A stretch of 64,000 nucleotides of DNA from Melanopsichium pennsylvanicum (Eukaryota > Basidiomycota > Ustilaginomycetes > Ustilaginales): the NCBI GenBank assembly GCA_900208305.1, contig OAPG01000012.1, positions 310,001 to 374,000 of the forward strand, written 5' to 3'. The translations under genes and the position numbers were made by a program. Below are positions 20,524-31,800 of the stretch, piece by piece. Every line of letters starts with the position of its first letter. Positions within the stretch are counted from its first letter, which is position 1. The notes beneath the pieces are model-generated. The model made no database searches and had not been told where the DNA came from. It worked only from the letters and a program-made list of their open reading frames with translations.

Positions 20524-21224
20524 TTTGGATAATTCGATAGAGCAATGTACTCGAGGATAGTTGAATGGATCAAGTGGTGGCAGATAGATAAGTAAGTATG
20601 TACGACGGTGAAGTCGAAAGGTGTTGGTGAATGAGCGGGAAAGATGTGGAAGTGGAGATAGAGAGAAGAGGCCGGAGCGTGCGTGCGTATGATGCGATGA
20701 AGCTGGCCAATGTCCCAAGGTTTCAGACACAAAGCAGAGTCAGAGCTGCTGTAAATACTGTAGGCAGGCGGGCAGGCGGACGAGGACACACAGTGTGTGA
20801 TTCTCAAAAAAAAAAGTCAAGGTGAGCTGAGGCAGTGGGCCAGAATCGGTCGCATGCGAAAATCGGAGGGCGGATCCAACATACTGACTGTACGCACAAT
20901 CCACCTTTCCGCCTATCAAATCACACTCTTCCGCCTTACAGTTACTACTCTAGTTTGCTACTCGCTCGAACGATGGATCCCATGCTTTGACCGCTCGTCT
21001 ACACAGAACCAGACTCTTGACAAAATATGAAATTGAGCGACACAATCAAACAGCTATGAGTGCCTTGCTAGGTACACTCAGGTTGAAGGTGCTAGATGAA
21101 CGGTGAGCAGTGAGCAAACAGCAGTCAGTAGTCAGCAGTCAGCGCTACGCTCTCCTTTTCCTGCGATGCTCTGACGTTGCAAGCTTGACGATCGGCTTTC
21201 AACACCCTATTTTGAAGAGGAAAT

Positions 21225-21256
<32 letters not shown>

Positions 21257-21938
21257 TTCAAGCTGGCGTGTGTGTGTTGGTTTTGGTTCAATTGACGCGT
21301 TGCCGTGGCTTTTCTAACGTCATGTTGCTCGCTTTTTCTTGCTTTCTTCTTGATTTCTTTAGCTGCTGCTGTTCTTTGGCGTCACTGCGGAATTGGTATT
21401 CGCTGCTCTTTTCTATTAGCTTGCATTACAATTCGTAATTCATGACCGTTTTTCAATTTCAAACGTCGAACTCAAGGCCACTGCCACACGACGTAGCCTG
21501 TAATACAGGGTAATTCCACCCTCGCTTGGAGCGGACGGGCCATATGATGCGAACCTTGCAACACGGAAGGCGTCAAACTTGCACAGCCTAATAGCCCCAG
21601 GCCCTACGTGCCGCCGAGCTCGGTGTGAATAGTTCCCAAACGCTTGACACCCTGACATCACCTGCATCTTGAAAGTACAGTTTACAGTGTAGCTTTTAGC
21701 TGGCAACTTGGTGTAGGCTCGGAAAAGCCCTTGGAGCCCTGCTTGAGCTTCGCGATCACGCTATCAGTTTCCAGTTACAATCCTCGCATTCACGAACAGC
21801 AACGATTCCGCAGCAGGAGTGCTGGCTCCTTGTGATCATAGCAATTCATCCGTCCATCATCTCTTGTGACACCATCATCTCTTGTGACACCATCACAATC
21901 TCCTACCAATTGAAACACAAGCTTGAAACCCGCACATC
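20524..21938. promoter_or_regulatory. Divergent region between YOP1 and the epimerase gene
   Basis: 1415 nt with no supported gene. It contains a 28-nt A run (21225-21252), AGCAGTCAG-type direct repeats near 21118-21145, and a tandem duplication of about 20 nt (CATCATCTCTTGTGACACC, twice) at 21854-21894, just before the epimerase start. Confidence 0.55.
21225..21252. repeat. 28-nt A homopolymer
   Basis: Uninterrupted A run in the YOP1/epimerase spacer. No target-site duplication or coding remnant beside it was recognised, so it is called simple repeat rather than a retroelement tail. Confidence 0.9.
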
Positions 21939-23156
21939 ATGACCAACTCGCCGCTCTCCATCTTTGTCATTGGCGGTCACGGCAAAGTGGCATTGCACTT
22001 TACACGTCTCGCCGCTTCCCGCGGTCACAAGATCTATTCCATGATTCGCCAGCCAGAGCATGCTTCGGACCTTCCGACTGGCCCTTCTCTTGACTCGGTT
22101 CAGCCAGTGATTGCTTCTCTCGAAAAATCGTCCGTGTCCGATATCGCTTCTCTCTTGACGAAGTATACGCCCAATGTGATTCTATTCAGTGCAGGTGCAG
22201 GTGGCAAGGGCGGTGTGGAACGGACCAAGGCGGTAGATGAGCATGGAGCAATCAAGGTGTTTGATGCCATTGAGCAGAGTGGCATTGCCAAGAACGAAGG
22301 TTTTAGGAGATTTCTGTTGGTCTCAGCCATCGATGTACGGGATAAGAACAAGCCTCCGCCCAGCTGGTATGAGAAGCCAGAGTGAGTCTCGTCGGCAGAC
22401 CTTCCTATTTGTTGAATTCACTGAACCAAGATTCATTTGTTCATCTTGACCCTGCGCCTATTTGCAACAAATGGCAGCCTCGAGCGTTCGGAGAAGACTC
22501 GAAGCGCCATTGGAGCCTATATGGATGTGAGTGCACTTTGATCGCCTCTGAATACCATTGCTTTCGGCTGGGCCTCTCACGTTCACCAACTTCTGATGTA
22601 TTCTGCTCGCCTGAACTTTCCGTTCTCCTTGAATCTGCAGGCAAAATGTAAGTACTGTGGCGATGGCTTCGAGTCGCTGTCGACCATCGCCTGGACGCCT
22701 CTTCTGAACAAGTGTGAATCATTTCTCCCGAACGCTTTCATTCTACAGATGCTGCCGACAAGAACCTCTCACAACGCTCAGCTTTTCCGTGGTTTGTACT
22801 CCGACCAGGAGGACTCCTGGACGAGCCAGGCACCGGCAAGGTTGCGCTTGGCATCCACCAGAGTCTGGTCCACTCTGTAAGTGACTCACAGTCCACTCGG
22901 AGATTAACCCTACTCGACTCTTCCCACACCATCATTGGCCCTGCGTGGATTCCGAACTTCAGCTGACCGTTGCACGCTTTGATTTTGTCTCGAGCAGATC
23001 CCTCGCGAAGATGTAGCAGCCACGCTGTTGGAAATTGCGCAGCTTTCAAAGGGCCAAGCCGATGGATTGATGCTGGATCTGCTCGCAGGGGAGAAAGATA
23101 TTCCCACATCCGTAAGCGAAGCTGCGAAGCGTGGCCACACTGACTTCAACGGTTGA
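21939..23156 (+). CDS. Atypical short-chain dehydrogenase / NAD-dependent epimerase-like protein, five exons
   Basis: Rossmann-fold NAD(P)-binding protein of the atypical SDR group (NAD(P)H-binding epimerase/dehydratase); substrate unknown. Exons 21939-22381, 22478-22526, 22641-22647 (7 nt), 22749-22876, 22998-23156; 786 nt, 261 residues. Start MTNSPLSIFVIGGHGKVA holds the glycine-rich dinucleotide loop; NVILFSAGAGGKGG and RFLLVSAIDVRD follow. Exon 2 gives LERSEKTRSAIGAYMD, the 7-nt exon supplies A-K and the first base of Tyr, and exon 4 gives AADKNLSQRSAFPW, LRPGGLLDEPGTGKV and LVHS. Exon 5 gives IPREDVAATLLEIAQ and ends GHTDFNG. All introns are GT-AG and in phase. The LRPGGLxxEPGTGKV and IPREDVA motifs are characteristic of this family. 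Confidence 0.9.
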
Positions 23157-24022
23157 TAAGCAACTTGCAATGTTGACCAAGCATCTTTTGAAGCGACGCA
23201 AAGTCGTCAAGGCATTGATAGATAAACCCACAACGCAAATAGTAGCTCACGCAGGGAGCGAGATTCACATGGTGCAAGAACCAAGTCGAGCTGGTGGATC
23301 TGAGACACGCAGAAATGAAGCAGCGAAATTGAGTTGGTGCCCAAGACGAGTTCAATCCGAAACGAGAGTCAACCCCACCTTGCGGATGCTCTAGTCCACA
23401 GTCCGCGGGCTAGTGTGGATTTTGGGCCTCCGAGCGTCTCACGATCCTTCATGCTAGATTTGCCACCACTTAGTGAACATGCCGTGAGCCACAGCCCACC
23501 TTTAAGCCGCTCATGGCTTCTTTTGGTCTCTTTGCTTTAGACAGGCTTTGAGTAGTGTTAACTGTCGCTTTGATGGAGCGTAAGGAAGTGCAGTGCCCCA
23601 ACTTGGAGGTGCAAAGCCACCATCACCTGGAGAAACGCAGTCCCACCATTCAAAAAAGGGGAGTGCCTTCAGAGCACCTGGTTCTGAACTGCTCACAATG
23701 ACCCGCAATGTGTGCCATGGCCTCGCACTGCTTCAAACTGTTCTGCTTATGCGTTGCTCAAGTACAAAGAAGGCACAGGCCGAGTGCGTTGTCTGGATCA
23801 AGAGCCCAGATCTGCTTCTCCTCTTCTCCACCTCTCCTCTCCTCCTCCTCTTCTCCTCTCCTCCTCTCCTCCTCTCCTCCCCTCCTGCCGCCCTGCCACC
23901 CTTCCTTTAAGCTCTGGTCCTCTTCCCCTTCTCCATCCTCACATGCACACCTTCCGTCTCGCCATCAACATCTGTACAAAGTAGAGGCAACCACACGGAC
24001 TCGCTTCCCTTCCCCCTTCAAC
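23157..24022. other. Intergenic: epimerase 3' end and pectinesterase leader
   Basis: No supported gene. A CT-rich tract (about 23815-23892) lies upstream of the pectinesterase ATG and is probably promoter or 5' leader. Upstream in-frame ATGs (for example 23708) would translate this low-complexity tract and bury the signal peptide, so they were not used. Confidence 0.55.
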
Positions 24023-25543
24023 ATGCTCACCCTCAACTACCTTTTTTGCTGCTTCGTCGCACTCAGTTTCTTCACCAAGAGCGGTCATGCAGCACCGATC
24101 TTTGAAGACAGCACTGAAGTAAGCCACATCGAAGCACTCGACCCACGATGCCAAAAGGCTAAGGAAGGTCAGAGCCAAGATATTCTCAAGCACTGTCCTA
24201 AGGGAACCGTTTTTGTCAGTCACAAACATCCTCAGGCCAATTTTTGGAGTATCAGCTCTGCTCTTGAGTCTCTGTGAGTAGAGTGAACAGGTTTTTGGGA
24301 CTCGTATCCGTCCCTTTCCGATGAGCAGGTCAAAAATCAAACCCCTCAGTGTGCTCAGAGAAGGCACTGCATCGGATGCCATGAGCGATAAGACGCATAG
24401 CGATGATCCCTTGACACGCACGTTGCGCCGTAACTTTTTACTGACATTCCGATCCCTGCTATCTCATACCCTTTGCGCACCGCCTGTAGCCCTGATAATG
24501 GCAAGCCGAGAACCATTCTGATTGATGCCGGTAATTACCACGAGAAAGTTGTGGTCACGCGCCGCTCTCCCATCGTATTTGCCGTAAGCTCACTACCTGC
24601 TTTTGCCCTGCACTTTTTTTGTTCTCTCTGATCACTGAACACTTTCCTCATCTTGCTTGTTCCACTTTCACTCTCTGATTTTGAACGACAGGGTGTGACT
24701 TCCAATTTTCGAAAGCACAATGTCGAAAAGTCGTACAGCAATCGTGTACATATTTGGCAGTCTACGTATGTCAACCAAAGCGATCCGTACAATAAGCTGA
24801 ACAATTGCGATGCGGTCGTGCTTTCAGTCGGCAATGGTTCCTATCCTGGCTCGACCGATTTCAAAGCGTATAATATCGATTTTACCCAACGTCAAATCCA
24901 GAATGGAGTTGAAATTACTGATCATCAATTGGGTCCTGCCGCTGCACTTTGCGTTCTAAGGTCAAACGCTTCTTTTTACGGATGCTCTTTCAACTCGTAC
25001 CAAGATACGATCTACGTTAGCCCCGACTCTAAAGCCATGTTCTTCAAGTCAATTGTGCGAGGGACGACGGACCAATTGTATGGCATGGGTCAAGCATGGT
25101 TCGAAAAGGTTCGATTGTTGTCGCGCGGTTGTAAGGGTGGTATCACCGCTTGGCGTGGCGATCCACAAAATACAAGGATTGGAGTTTACATTAGCAATTC
25201 TGAAATTGCCCGATCCGACGACGCACCTTCAACTAAAAATCTTACGGGTAAATGTCATCTCGGGAGACCATGGAACATATATAGCCATGCGACCTACCTC
25301 AACACTAAAATGTCGGATATCGTCAACGCTACAGGATTCAAGGTTTGGTCCAAGAACGCCAGCCAATTCGATCCCAAGCTGACAAAATTTGAAGAATACA
25401 ACAGTTACGGACCCGGCGGTAATTTGCAAGGAAGAGATCTGCTACTAGATAACATCCTGACAGACGACGAGGCAAACAAGATAACTTGGAGGAATGTCTT
25501 TGGTAGTACGCCTTGGCTAGATGAGAAAACCCTGAAAAGCTGA
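24023..25543 (+). CDS. Secreted pectinesterase (CE8 family), divergent, three exons
   Basis: Predicted to remove methyl esters from plant pectin outside the cell. Exons 24023-24273, 24490-24583, 24692-25543; 1197 nt, 398 residues. Residues 1-25 are a signal peptide (LNYLFCCFVALSFFTKSGHA before APIFED). Exon 2 gives RTILIDAGNYHEKVVVTR, the usual first strand turns. Catalytic landmarks in exon 3: SYQDTIYV (family GYQDTLY), GTTDQLYG (family GxVDFIFG) and HLGRPWNIYSH (family LGRPW). Both catalytic aspartates and the arginine are kept, but neighbours differ: Phe-Ile after the second Asp is Gln-Leu, the usual Gln of the QAVAL segment is absent (GPAAAL), and the later ITAQ is ITAW. It may be a working enzyme with altered substrate fit, or reduced activity. 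It is convergent with LCB1. Confidence 0.88.
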
Positions 25544-25830
25544 TAACACACACAGTTCGGGCTGCATTCCTTCTGCTCCCGCCTCTCCGTGGTCCCCGAA
25601 GCTTGTTCGGCGTGCTTTGAAGCTTTCACCAAGAGTGCCACATGAACCCTCCATGTCATTTGCGCTTGTCATCACTTCGTCACGTTCACGTTCAACTTGA
25701 TTTTAATATGACTCACACATTACGACGTCGTGACTGTTCGTTCGTAACTATTTCCGCGATGATCTGATCTACAGCCTCTACCAAACGAACCCCATATTAC
25801 GACAATGCTGAAGCAGACAGAATTTGTCCA

Positions 25831-27534
25831 TCAACGCCTCTTGCCCAAAACCTTGACCGCACTCGCCTTGATCACGTTGGCGGCCTTCTCCATCTCCTTC
25901 TTTGTAAAGGCTGCACTCACCGCAACCCTGATGTTGGGTCTCGACTCTGGTCCTGTCTCAAGCACACCAGGGTTGATACTGGGCAATCTCTTCATCCTAC
26001 TGATGAAAATGCCATGCTCGAGCGCATCATCCACAATGGCTTGCAACAACCTCATCTGTTCAGCCACCGAAAGGTCGTGCTCACTTGGACCTGCTGCCGC
26101 GATTCTCTTGCCATCATTACTGTTGGCAAGAGTGAGAGAAACGTCGCCGACCGAAAGACTGTTTTTGCCCTTTTCAAATTTGTCTGCGGGAGTGTCTGGA
26201 TGGCGGTCGGTCTTGCTGCGGATCTGGATGTGGACGAGGGCTGAGCGTGGGTCAGAAGAGATGCGAAGGCATTCGACGTGATCCAGGTTCGAGCGCAGCG
26301 CTTTGACGTTTTCGTGAAGGGTGACGAGGATCGAAGGTTGCGAAACCATGTAGGAGATAGCGGTACTCGCAGCTACAGCGAGCAAAGCGGGAAGAGCCGC
26401 GGAAAAGACAAAAGAGGTGCCATTGATACGTTGATGGAACACAACTTCGTCCGAGCCGGCACAAAAGCCGCCTGCGGAACCCAAAGTGTTGGCCATGCTA
26501 CCAACCAAAATTTCGATCTCGGACGCAGGAACATTGTACAATTCGGACATGCCACGACCAGTCGCACCCACCGTGCCGAAACTGATACTCTCGTCGAGGA
26601 TCAATCGGAACTTATACTTTTTCTTCAATTCCTGAATCTTAGGTAGATCGCTAAGCGCACCATCTGCTTCAAAGATCCCCTCGGTGACAATGAAACGGCG
26701 TGTGAGAGGACCATTGCGACGCTTGGTGTCGCGTTTGACCTGCTCGAGCGTGGCTTGAAGCGAATCCATGTCGTTGTGGTCGTACCAGTAGACGGTTGAA
26801 CGCGAGATCTGAATACCTTTTTGAATGGCATAGTTGACACCGCGATCGGCGACGATGATATCTCCACGTTTAGAAAAGGCAGGGATGACAGAAGAGGCTG
26901 TGCTGAAACCTTGACTGTAGATGATGCAATTCTGGGTGCCTAAGAACCTGGCGATATCTGCTTCGAGCTGCATGTGCACGTCGATGGTACCGTAGAAGCC
27001 GGGAGGCGAACAAGAACCGACACCGTAATTTCGAAGCGTCTCGATGGCTTTCTCCTTGACTGCTTCATGACCGGCGAGGTTGGTAAAGTTGTAGCTAGCC
27101 AGGTTCATGACTTGAGTGGGCTTGCCAGAGTTGTGGGAGGCGAGGCTGATTTTGGGCTTGCTACTTGCTCCACCGACGATGGTTGGGATGGAGGCGAGTT
27201 CACGAGATTCTGCGGGGGTGAGAGGAGCACAGAGGGGCTCTGGTTTGAATTCGGCCACGAGGTCGTCGATCTCTTTGCCAGAGAGGTTGACAAAATTTTT
27301 GCCAGAAGCGCCACCACGAGTTCTGCTTTGAAGTACGGTACGGAGGGCAAAGAGGACGAGGAAGAGCTCGAGAAGCGAGCGGATTGGGTCATTTTGGTAA
27401 CTGCTAGCGACGTAGCGGGCAATGATGGCACTTCCAGGGATTCTTTTGAAGTTTTCCGAGGCGAGCGTGGCAACAAAATGCAAGTACTCTGTGAACGCCG
27501 AGTGTTGCTCTGTTGAGGCAGCTCCTACGCCCAT
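25831..27534 (-). CDS. LCB1: Serine palmitoyltransferase subunit 1
   Basis: First step of sphingolipid synthesis: condensing serine with palmitoyl-CoA at the ER, as a heterodimer with LCB2. One exon, 567 residues. The ATG at 27534 (MGVGAASTEQHSAF) is the first ATG; the frame opens slightly earlier only through TTG. One membrane segment at about 50-70 (SLLELFLVLFALRTVL). The alpha-oxoamine synthase fold follows: NLASYNFTNLAGHEAVKE, GVGSCSPPGFYGTIDVH, LILDESISFGTVGATGRG. The PLP-lysine site of active paralogues is replaced by MANTLGSAGGFCAGS, which lacks the lysine, as expected for the non-catalytic LCB1 subunit. It is divergent from the 28849 regulator and convergent with the pectinesterase. 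Confidence 0.94.
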   Translation of the reverse strand: MGVGAASTEQHSAFTEYLHFVATLASENFKRIPGSAIIARYVASSYQNDPIRSLLELFLVLFALRTVLQSRTRGGASGKNFVNLSGKEIDDLVAEFKPEPLCAPLTPAESRELASIPTIVGGASSKPKISLASHNSGKPTQVMNLASYNFTNLAGHEAVKEKAIETLRNYGVGSCSPPGFYGTIDVHMQLEADIARFLGTQNCIIYSQGFSTASSVIPAFSKRGDIIVADRGVNYAIQKGIQISRSTVYWYDHNDMDSLQATLEQVKRDTKRRNGPLTRRFIVTEGIFEADGALSDLPKIQELKKKYKFRLILDESISFGTVGATGRGMSELYNVPASEIEILVGSMANTLGSAGGFCAGSDEVVFHQRINGTSFVFSAALPALLAVAASTAISYMVSQPSILVTLHENVKALRSNLDHVECLRISSDPRSALVHIQIRSKTDRHPDTPADKFEKGKNSLSVGDVSLTLANSNDGKRIAAAGPSEHDLSVAEQMRLLQAIVDDALEHGIFISRMKRLPSINPGVLETGPESRPNIRVAVSAAFTKKEMEKAANVIKASAVKVLGKRR

Positions 27535-28848
27535 GTTGAAGACCAATCGAGTCGAAGAGAAGGAGGAGCAGGAGAGGGTGGTTGCCTTTTCAAAGAGACG
27601 AGATATGTGTCAGGAAGATGGAGTGCGTTTCTAATATAAAGTAATAGGTTGAAAGGATGCAGGATATCGTTTTGCACCCTGAAGGTACTATAGGCAGGAG
27701 TGCGACCGATATACGAGTCGATGGGTGGTGGTACGAGGCGAAAGAATCGAGGTTCACAGATGAACCTTGAGCTTGGGCGAAATTCGGCTCGGCTCATCAA
27801 AGCATACCTATTTCCGAACACACACTTGTAAGAGGTACTGTAAAGTAATTTAGTGTACAGTAATTTTAGTGTACAGTAATTTTAGTGTACAGTAATTTTA
27901 GTGTACATTAAATCACTGTAGATTACAGTACACCCCTTCTGACTGCAATTTTGACGCAGGGCGTGGATCTCTGTGTCATTCGGTTCAATAAAAGGTTGTC
28001 AAAAAACAAAGAAAGTGTGTTGTAAGAGAGTGTGTGACACTAATTGAGCCTCGAATTTGACGCGTTTCTCCCTTTATTGCTTACGCTTTTTTGTCCAAAC
28101 TCGAGAGAGCGAGAGCGATGGCTGCCGTTGCTCTACCGGAATTCGGATTTTGATATCCAACATCGATTCGTTTTTTTTTTTCACACATGAATGTGGTAGT
28201 ATTTTACGCTCTGACACGTTTCACAAATTTTTTAATTAGAAGCGCATACAGACAGATGCAGGCTCGTCACAACTTCATTCGGCCGGTGATCGATGGGTAT
28301 GGCAAAAGCAAGCACGGATGGATGGATGTTTCTTTCGCCCGACTCATCACCATCCTCTCATACCTTCTCCACTACGAATTGCACGCTGCAACTCAACTCC
28401 TTCCAGCTGCACTCGCCCTCATACTCTAGAGCTAGCTCCTCTGTAAGCTCTGCATTTACAAATCCCAACCTGGTTGTGCAGCTCTATCATCACAAGACCG
28501 GACCACACCACTGTGCCGAGTCGAACCGCATTTTTGGCAAAGCGAGCACCCATCAATCATCCCATCCGTTTGGGGTCTTGGAAGCCTTCATTTCTATCGG
28601 ACGGTAACCCCGGACTATTTCTCTTCATCATCACTCGCCTCAGTGCACTGTTCGACTTCTTCGCTGCAGCATTGCCTCTTTGCTGTTTGCAGCTCGTCAA
28701 CTCCACCATCCTCCGTCCGTTGACGGCGCCAACAGGTGCTCCTTGCATTTGCACCTCACGGTCATCTAGCAGCTAGACACACTTTATTCGGTTCGTCTCA
28801 ATTCACCGGTCCCACCGTTTGCTCTTCTGACGCGTACACTCCGCCAAC
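27535..28848. promoter_or_regulatory. Divergent region between LCB1 and the Zn2Cys6 gene
   Basis: 1314 nt without a supported gene. Contains a 16-nt tandem repeat at 27846-27908 and the palindrome-like CTGTAGATTACAGTAC just after it. The stretch before 28849 is probably the regulator's leader. Confidence 0.5.
27846..27908. repeat. 16-nt tandem repeat, four copies
   Basis: The unit TAATTTTAGTGTACAG is repeated; the first copy lacks one T and the last ends in T. It is flanked by TACTGTA on the left and CTGTAGATTACAGTAC on the right. Confidence 0.93.
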
Positions 28849-31800
28849 ATGTCGGATCACCAAAATCCAGACCAGCCTCTTCAGGAGCTGGCCACTGCCG
28901 CTCAGCTTGACGAAGAGCTCGAACAGCAGCAGCAAAAGGAGCTCGAACAGCGTCAAAAACTGCTCCAGCAACAACACGCCGAACTCGAAGCACGCCGCCA
29001 AGCTGAGGAACTCGTAGCTCAAGCACAAACCCAAGCCTCGACCTCGGCACCATCCACAACGGCAATTATGCAGCCCGTCCAGCCCGTCTTCCCACAAGCA
29101 TCGGCTGCTTCTACCTCTGGACAGCTTTCGGCAAGCTCTCTAGGCGACGTGGACGCCGTCATCGCTGCCGCCGTCAACGCGTCCAAGCAGCATGCCGAAC
29201 AAGAACGTCTCCACGAAGAGCAGCAACTCGCCGCTCACGCGCAGCAACAACCACCAGTTCCCTCCGAAAATGGACAGCATGCTGCTGCCAACGAAATGGA
29301 TGTCGTCCCTACTACCCCACCTCATCAGAATCAGCAGGAACAAGTAGAAACCGCCGGCGGTGCTCAAGTCAGCCCATCCGCTCAGCCTCGTATACAGCCC
29401 CAATCCAGCATCGATCCCTCCGCAGCCGCTGCTAATGCCAACAACGCCAAAGCTCAACACGATACTGACGCAGGCGATGTGTCTATGCGATCCGCCGACG
29501 ACCCTGACGCATCCATGATGTCCGAAAGTGCCTCTCCTGTCAAGCAAGACACCGCCGACGAATCTCTAAGTATGACCGCAACTCCCAAGCCCAAGAAAGA
29601 GCGTGCCAAACCCAAACCACGCTCCAAGTCGGCCACCAAAATCACGCGTTTCCGAAAAATCACCAGCTGCCTCCAATGCAGAGACAAGAAGCAAAAGTGC
29701 GATCGTGTCAAACCCGTCTGCGGCAACTGTCGCGAGAACCCTACCGATGACCCTTGCCACTACGTTGATGATCGCAAACGTCCAGGATCAGATGATGAGG
29801 ACACCGCTGCCGATTCGTCAATATGCTCGCCTCTGGTGGTGCGCAAACGAAAGGAGCCCGAAGATTCTTTCACTACCACTGGAAGTCGTGTATTCAAGCG
29901 CGCCGACTTCCCGCGTGGCAATGATCGTCGGCAAGCGCTCATGGTGCAGACGCGCCGTGACATGGTCGAAAAACTCGAACAGGTCGGCAGGGACCGCTCG
30001 CGCGACTTCACCACCAGAGTCAACGCCGCACGCGCTGCCGCTATCGCCGACGTGCTCTTTGAGAGCGCCATCACACTCCCAACAGCAGATGAGATCTCGG
30101 CGCTCCTTTACACCTACAAAACTCAGGTAGAGCCCTTTGTCAATGTCGTGGTGATAGATATCAACATTGCGCGTATTCAGAGCTTCCTCCGATGGTGGCA
30201 TTCCAAGCCCACCACAATGCCTGTCGACCCTCCTCTGGTCCCCCTACTGCTCGTCATCCTCGCACTTACGCTCCAGGTCAGGAGGAACTCGCCCGAGTTT
30301 GAAGGTCACAATCTGCGCAACTTTTTGCCCATCCCCGGTGTTGATTGCTCGGATGAACGCACCTTGCTCAGCGTTGCTGGACATTGTATCGACGCGCTCC
30401 AGATCGCCTGCCCTTCGGCATGGTCGAGCGCCTTTCAGGCACCGATTGACCTCACGAAAGCATCCTTGCTACGTGGTATCTGGCATCTGAACGAGCTCAA
30501 CCTACAATTTGCTGGGACCTGCTTTGCACTTACCACCCGTCTTGCTCATGCTGCCGGTCTGCATCGTGATCCTGAGCACTGGTCCGGAATCCGCACCGAA
30601 GAAGCTCAGGCACGCAGAAATCTCTGGTGGAACATTGTCTTTTTCGAAGTGGCTCACGCCCATCGCATCGGCCAACCTCCCTGCCTGACGCACGAAGGCT
30701 TCGATACTCAATACCCCGACGACTACGGCGCGCTCTGTGCCATGTACGAACGTGCTGGACTTGCTGATCCCGACCCCAGCCGCATCATTCTGCCTCCAGG
30801 AGCCACTGCGTTGGTGCCGCGCACGCCAAGCCAAATCAACTTTGACTACCACTGGGCGCGCTTCCGCATCTACCACATCTTTCTGCGCCAATCGCAGCAA
30901 CTCTTCCGCTTCGGCATCTCGTCGCCACCCGATCCGAACCTCAACGACGAGTACGCAAAGTGGCGCGAGAATCTTCCCGAGAAACTCAAGCTTCACTTTG
31001 AACGCCGTGCCAAAGGCTCGGTTCGTCCTAGCTCCGAGCTACTCGATCAGGTTGCCTCCCATTCGTTTGAAAATCGCATTTACGATCCCGAGATGACCGA
31101 AGAGTTTCAAGACTACCAACAGGGGTACAACCTCGAATTCATGTATCACCAGTGCATGATCACCCTGCACCGTCCTTACATTGATGAACAGGGAGCATGG
31201 AGGCCCCCCGAGAGCGTGCAGAAGTCGCTCGAAGTGTGCTTACAGTCCGCAGGGGCATTGATCAGCACGGCGGACGATGTGCTGGCGTGCATGCCGGCCA
31301 ACTGCATGTACAACCAGTGCGCGTACTTTGCGTTCAACGCAGGATTGATCCTGGCTATCCACTGCAAGTTGGACCCAAGCTCGCAGCTGCATAGACCGCA
31401 GATCCAGAAGGCGCTCGACTTGTTGGATACGCTTTCGGGAATGGCCCGATTGACAAATGTGGCGGAACAGGCCGGACGATATAGCTCGACGCTGAAGCAA
31501 ATGTTGCACGGGATCGGGGGTGACATTGCTGGCCTTGCTGCCACTAAGCCGTTATCTTCAACTGCGGCCGCGAGTGGTGCTGAGCGTCAGGACGGGGAAG
31601 CCAATGGTGAAGCTGCTCCAGCCGCTGCTGCCGGTGAAGACAAGGGTGAGAGCTCACAAGGTGCCATTCTGGGAGCACTTGATCCGTCGCTTGGTGGAGA
31701 AGAAGACAAGCACGACGCTGGACGCACCGACGTGGATGGAGGACCGGACCGCATCCCTGCCTTCGTTCTGCCCTTTGTCGGTCTGCCTACCGATCCCAAC

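Noticed and set aside
21225..21252. Poly(A) run as a retroelement tail
   Set aside because: No reverse-transcriptase remnant, target-site duplication or similarity to other spots was seen; treated as simple repeat.
23708..24022. Upstream in-frame start for the pectinesterase
   Set aside because: Would add about 105 residues translated from a CT-rich tract and remove the clear signal peptide at the ATG 24023.
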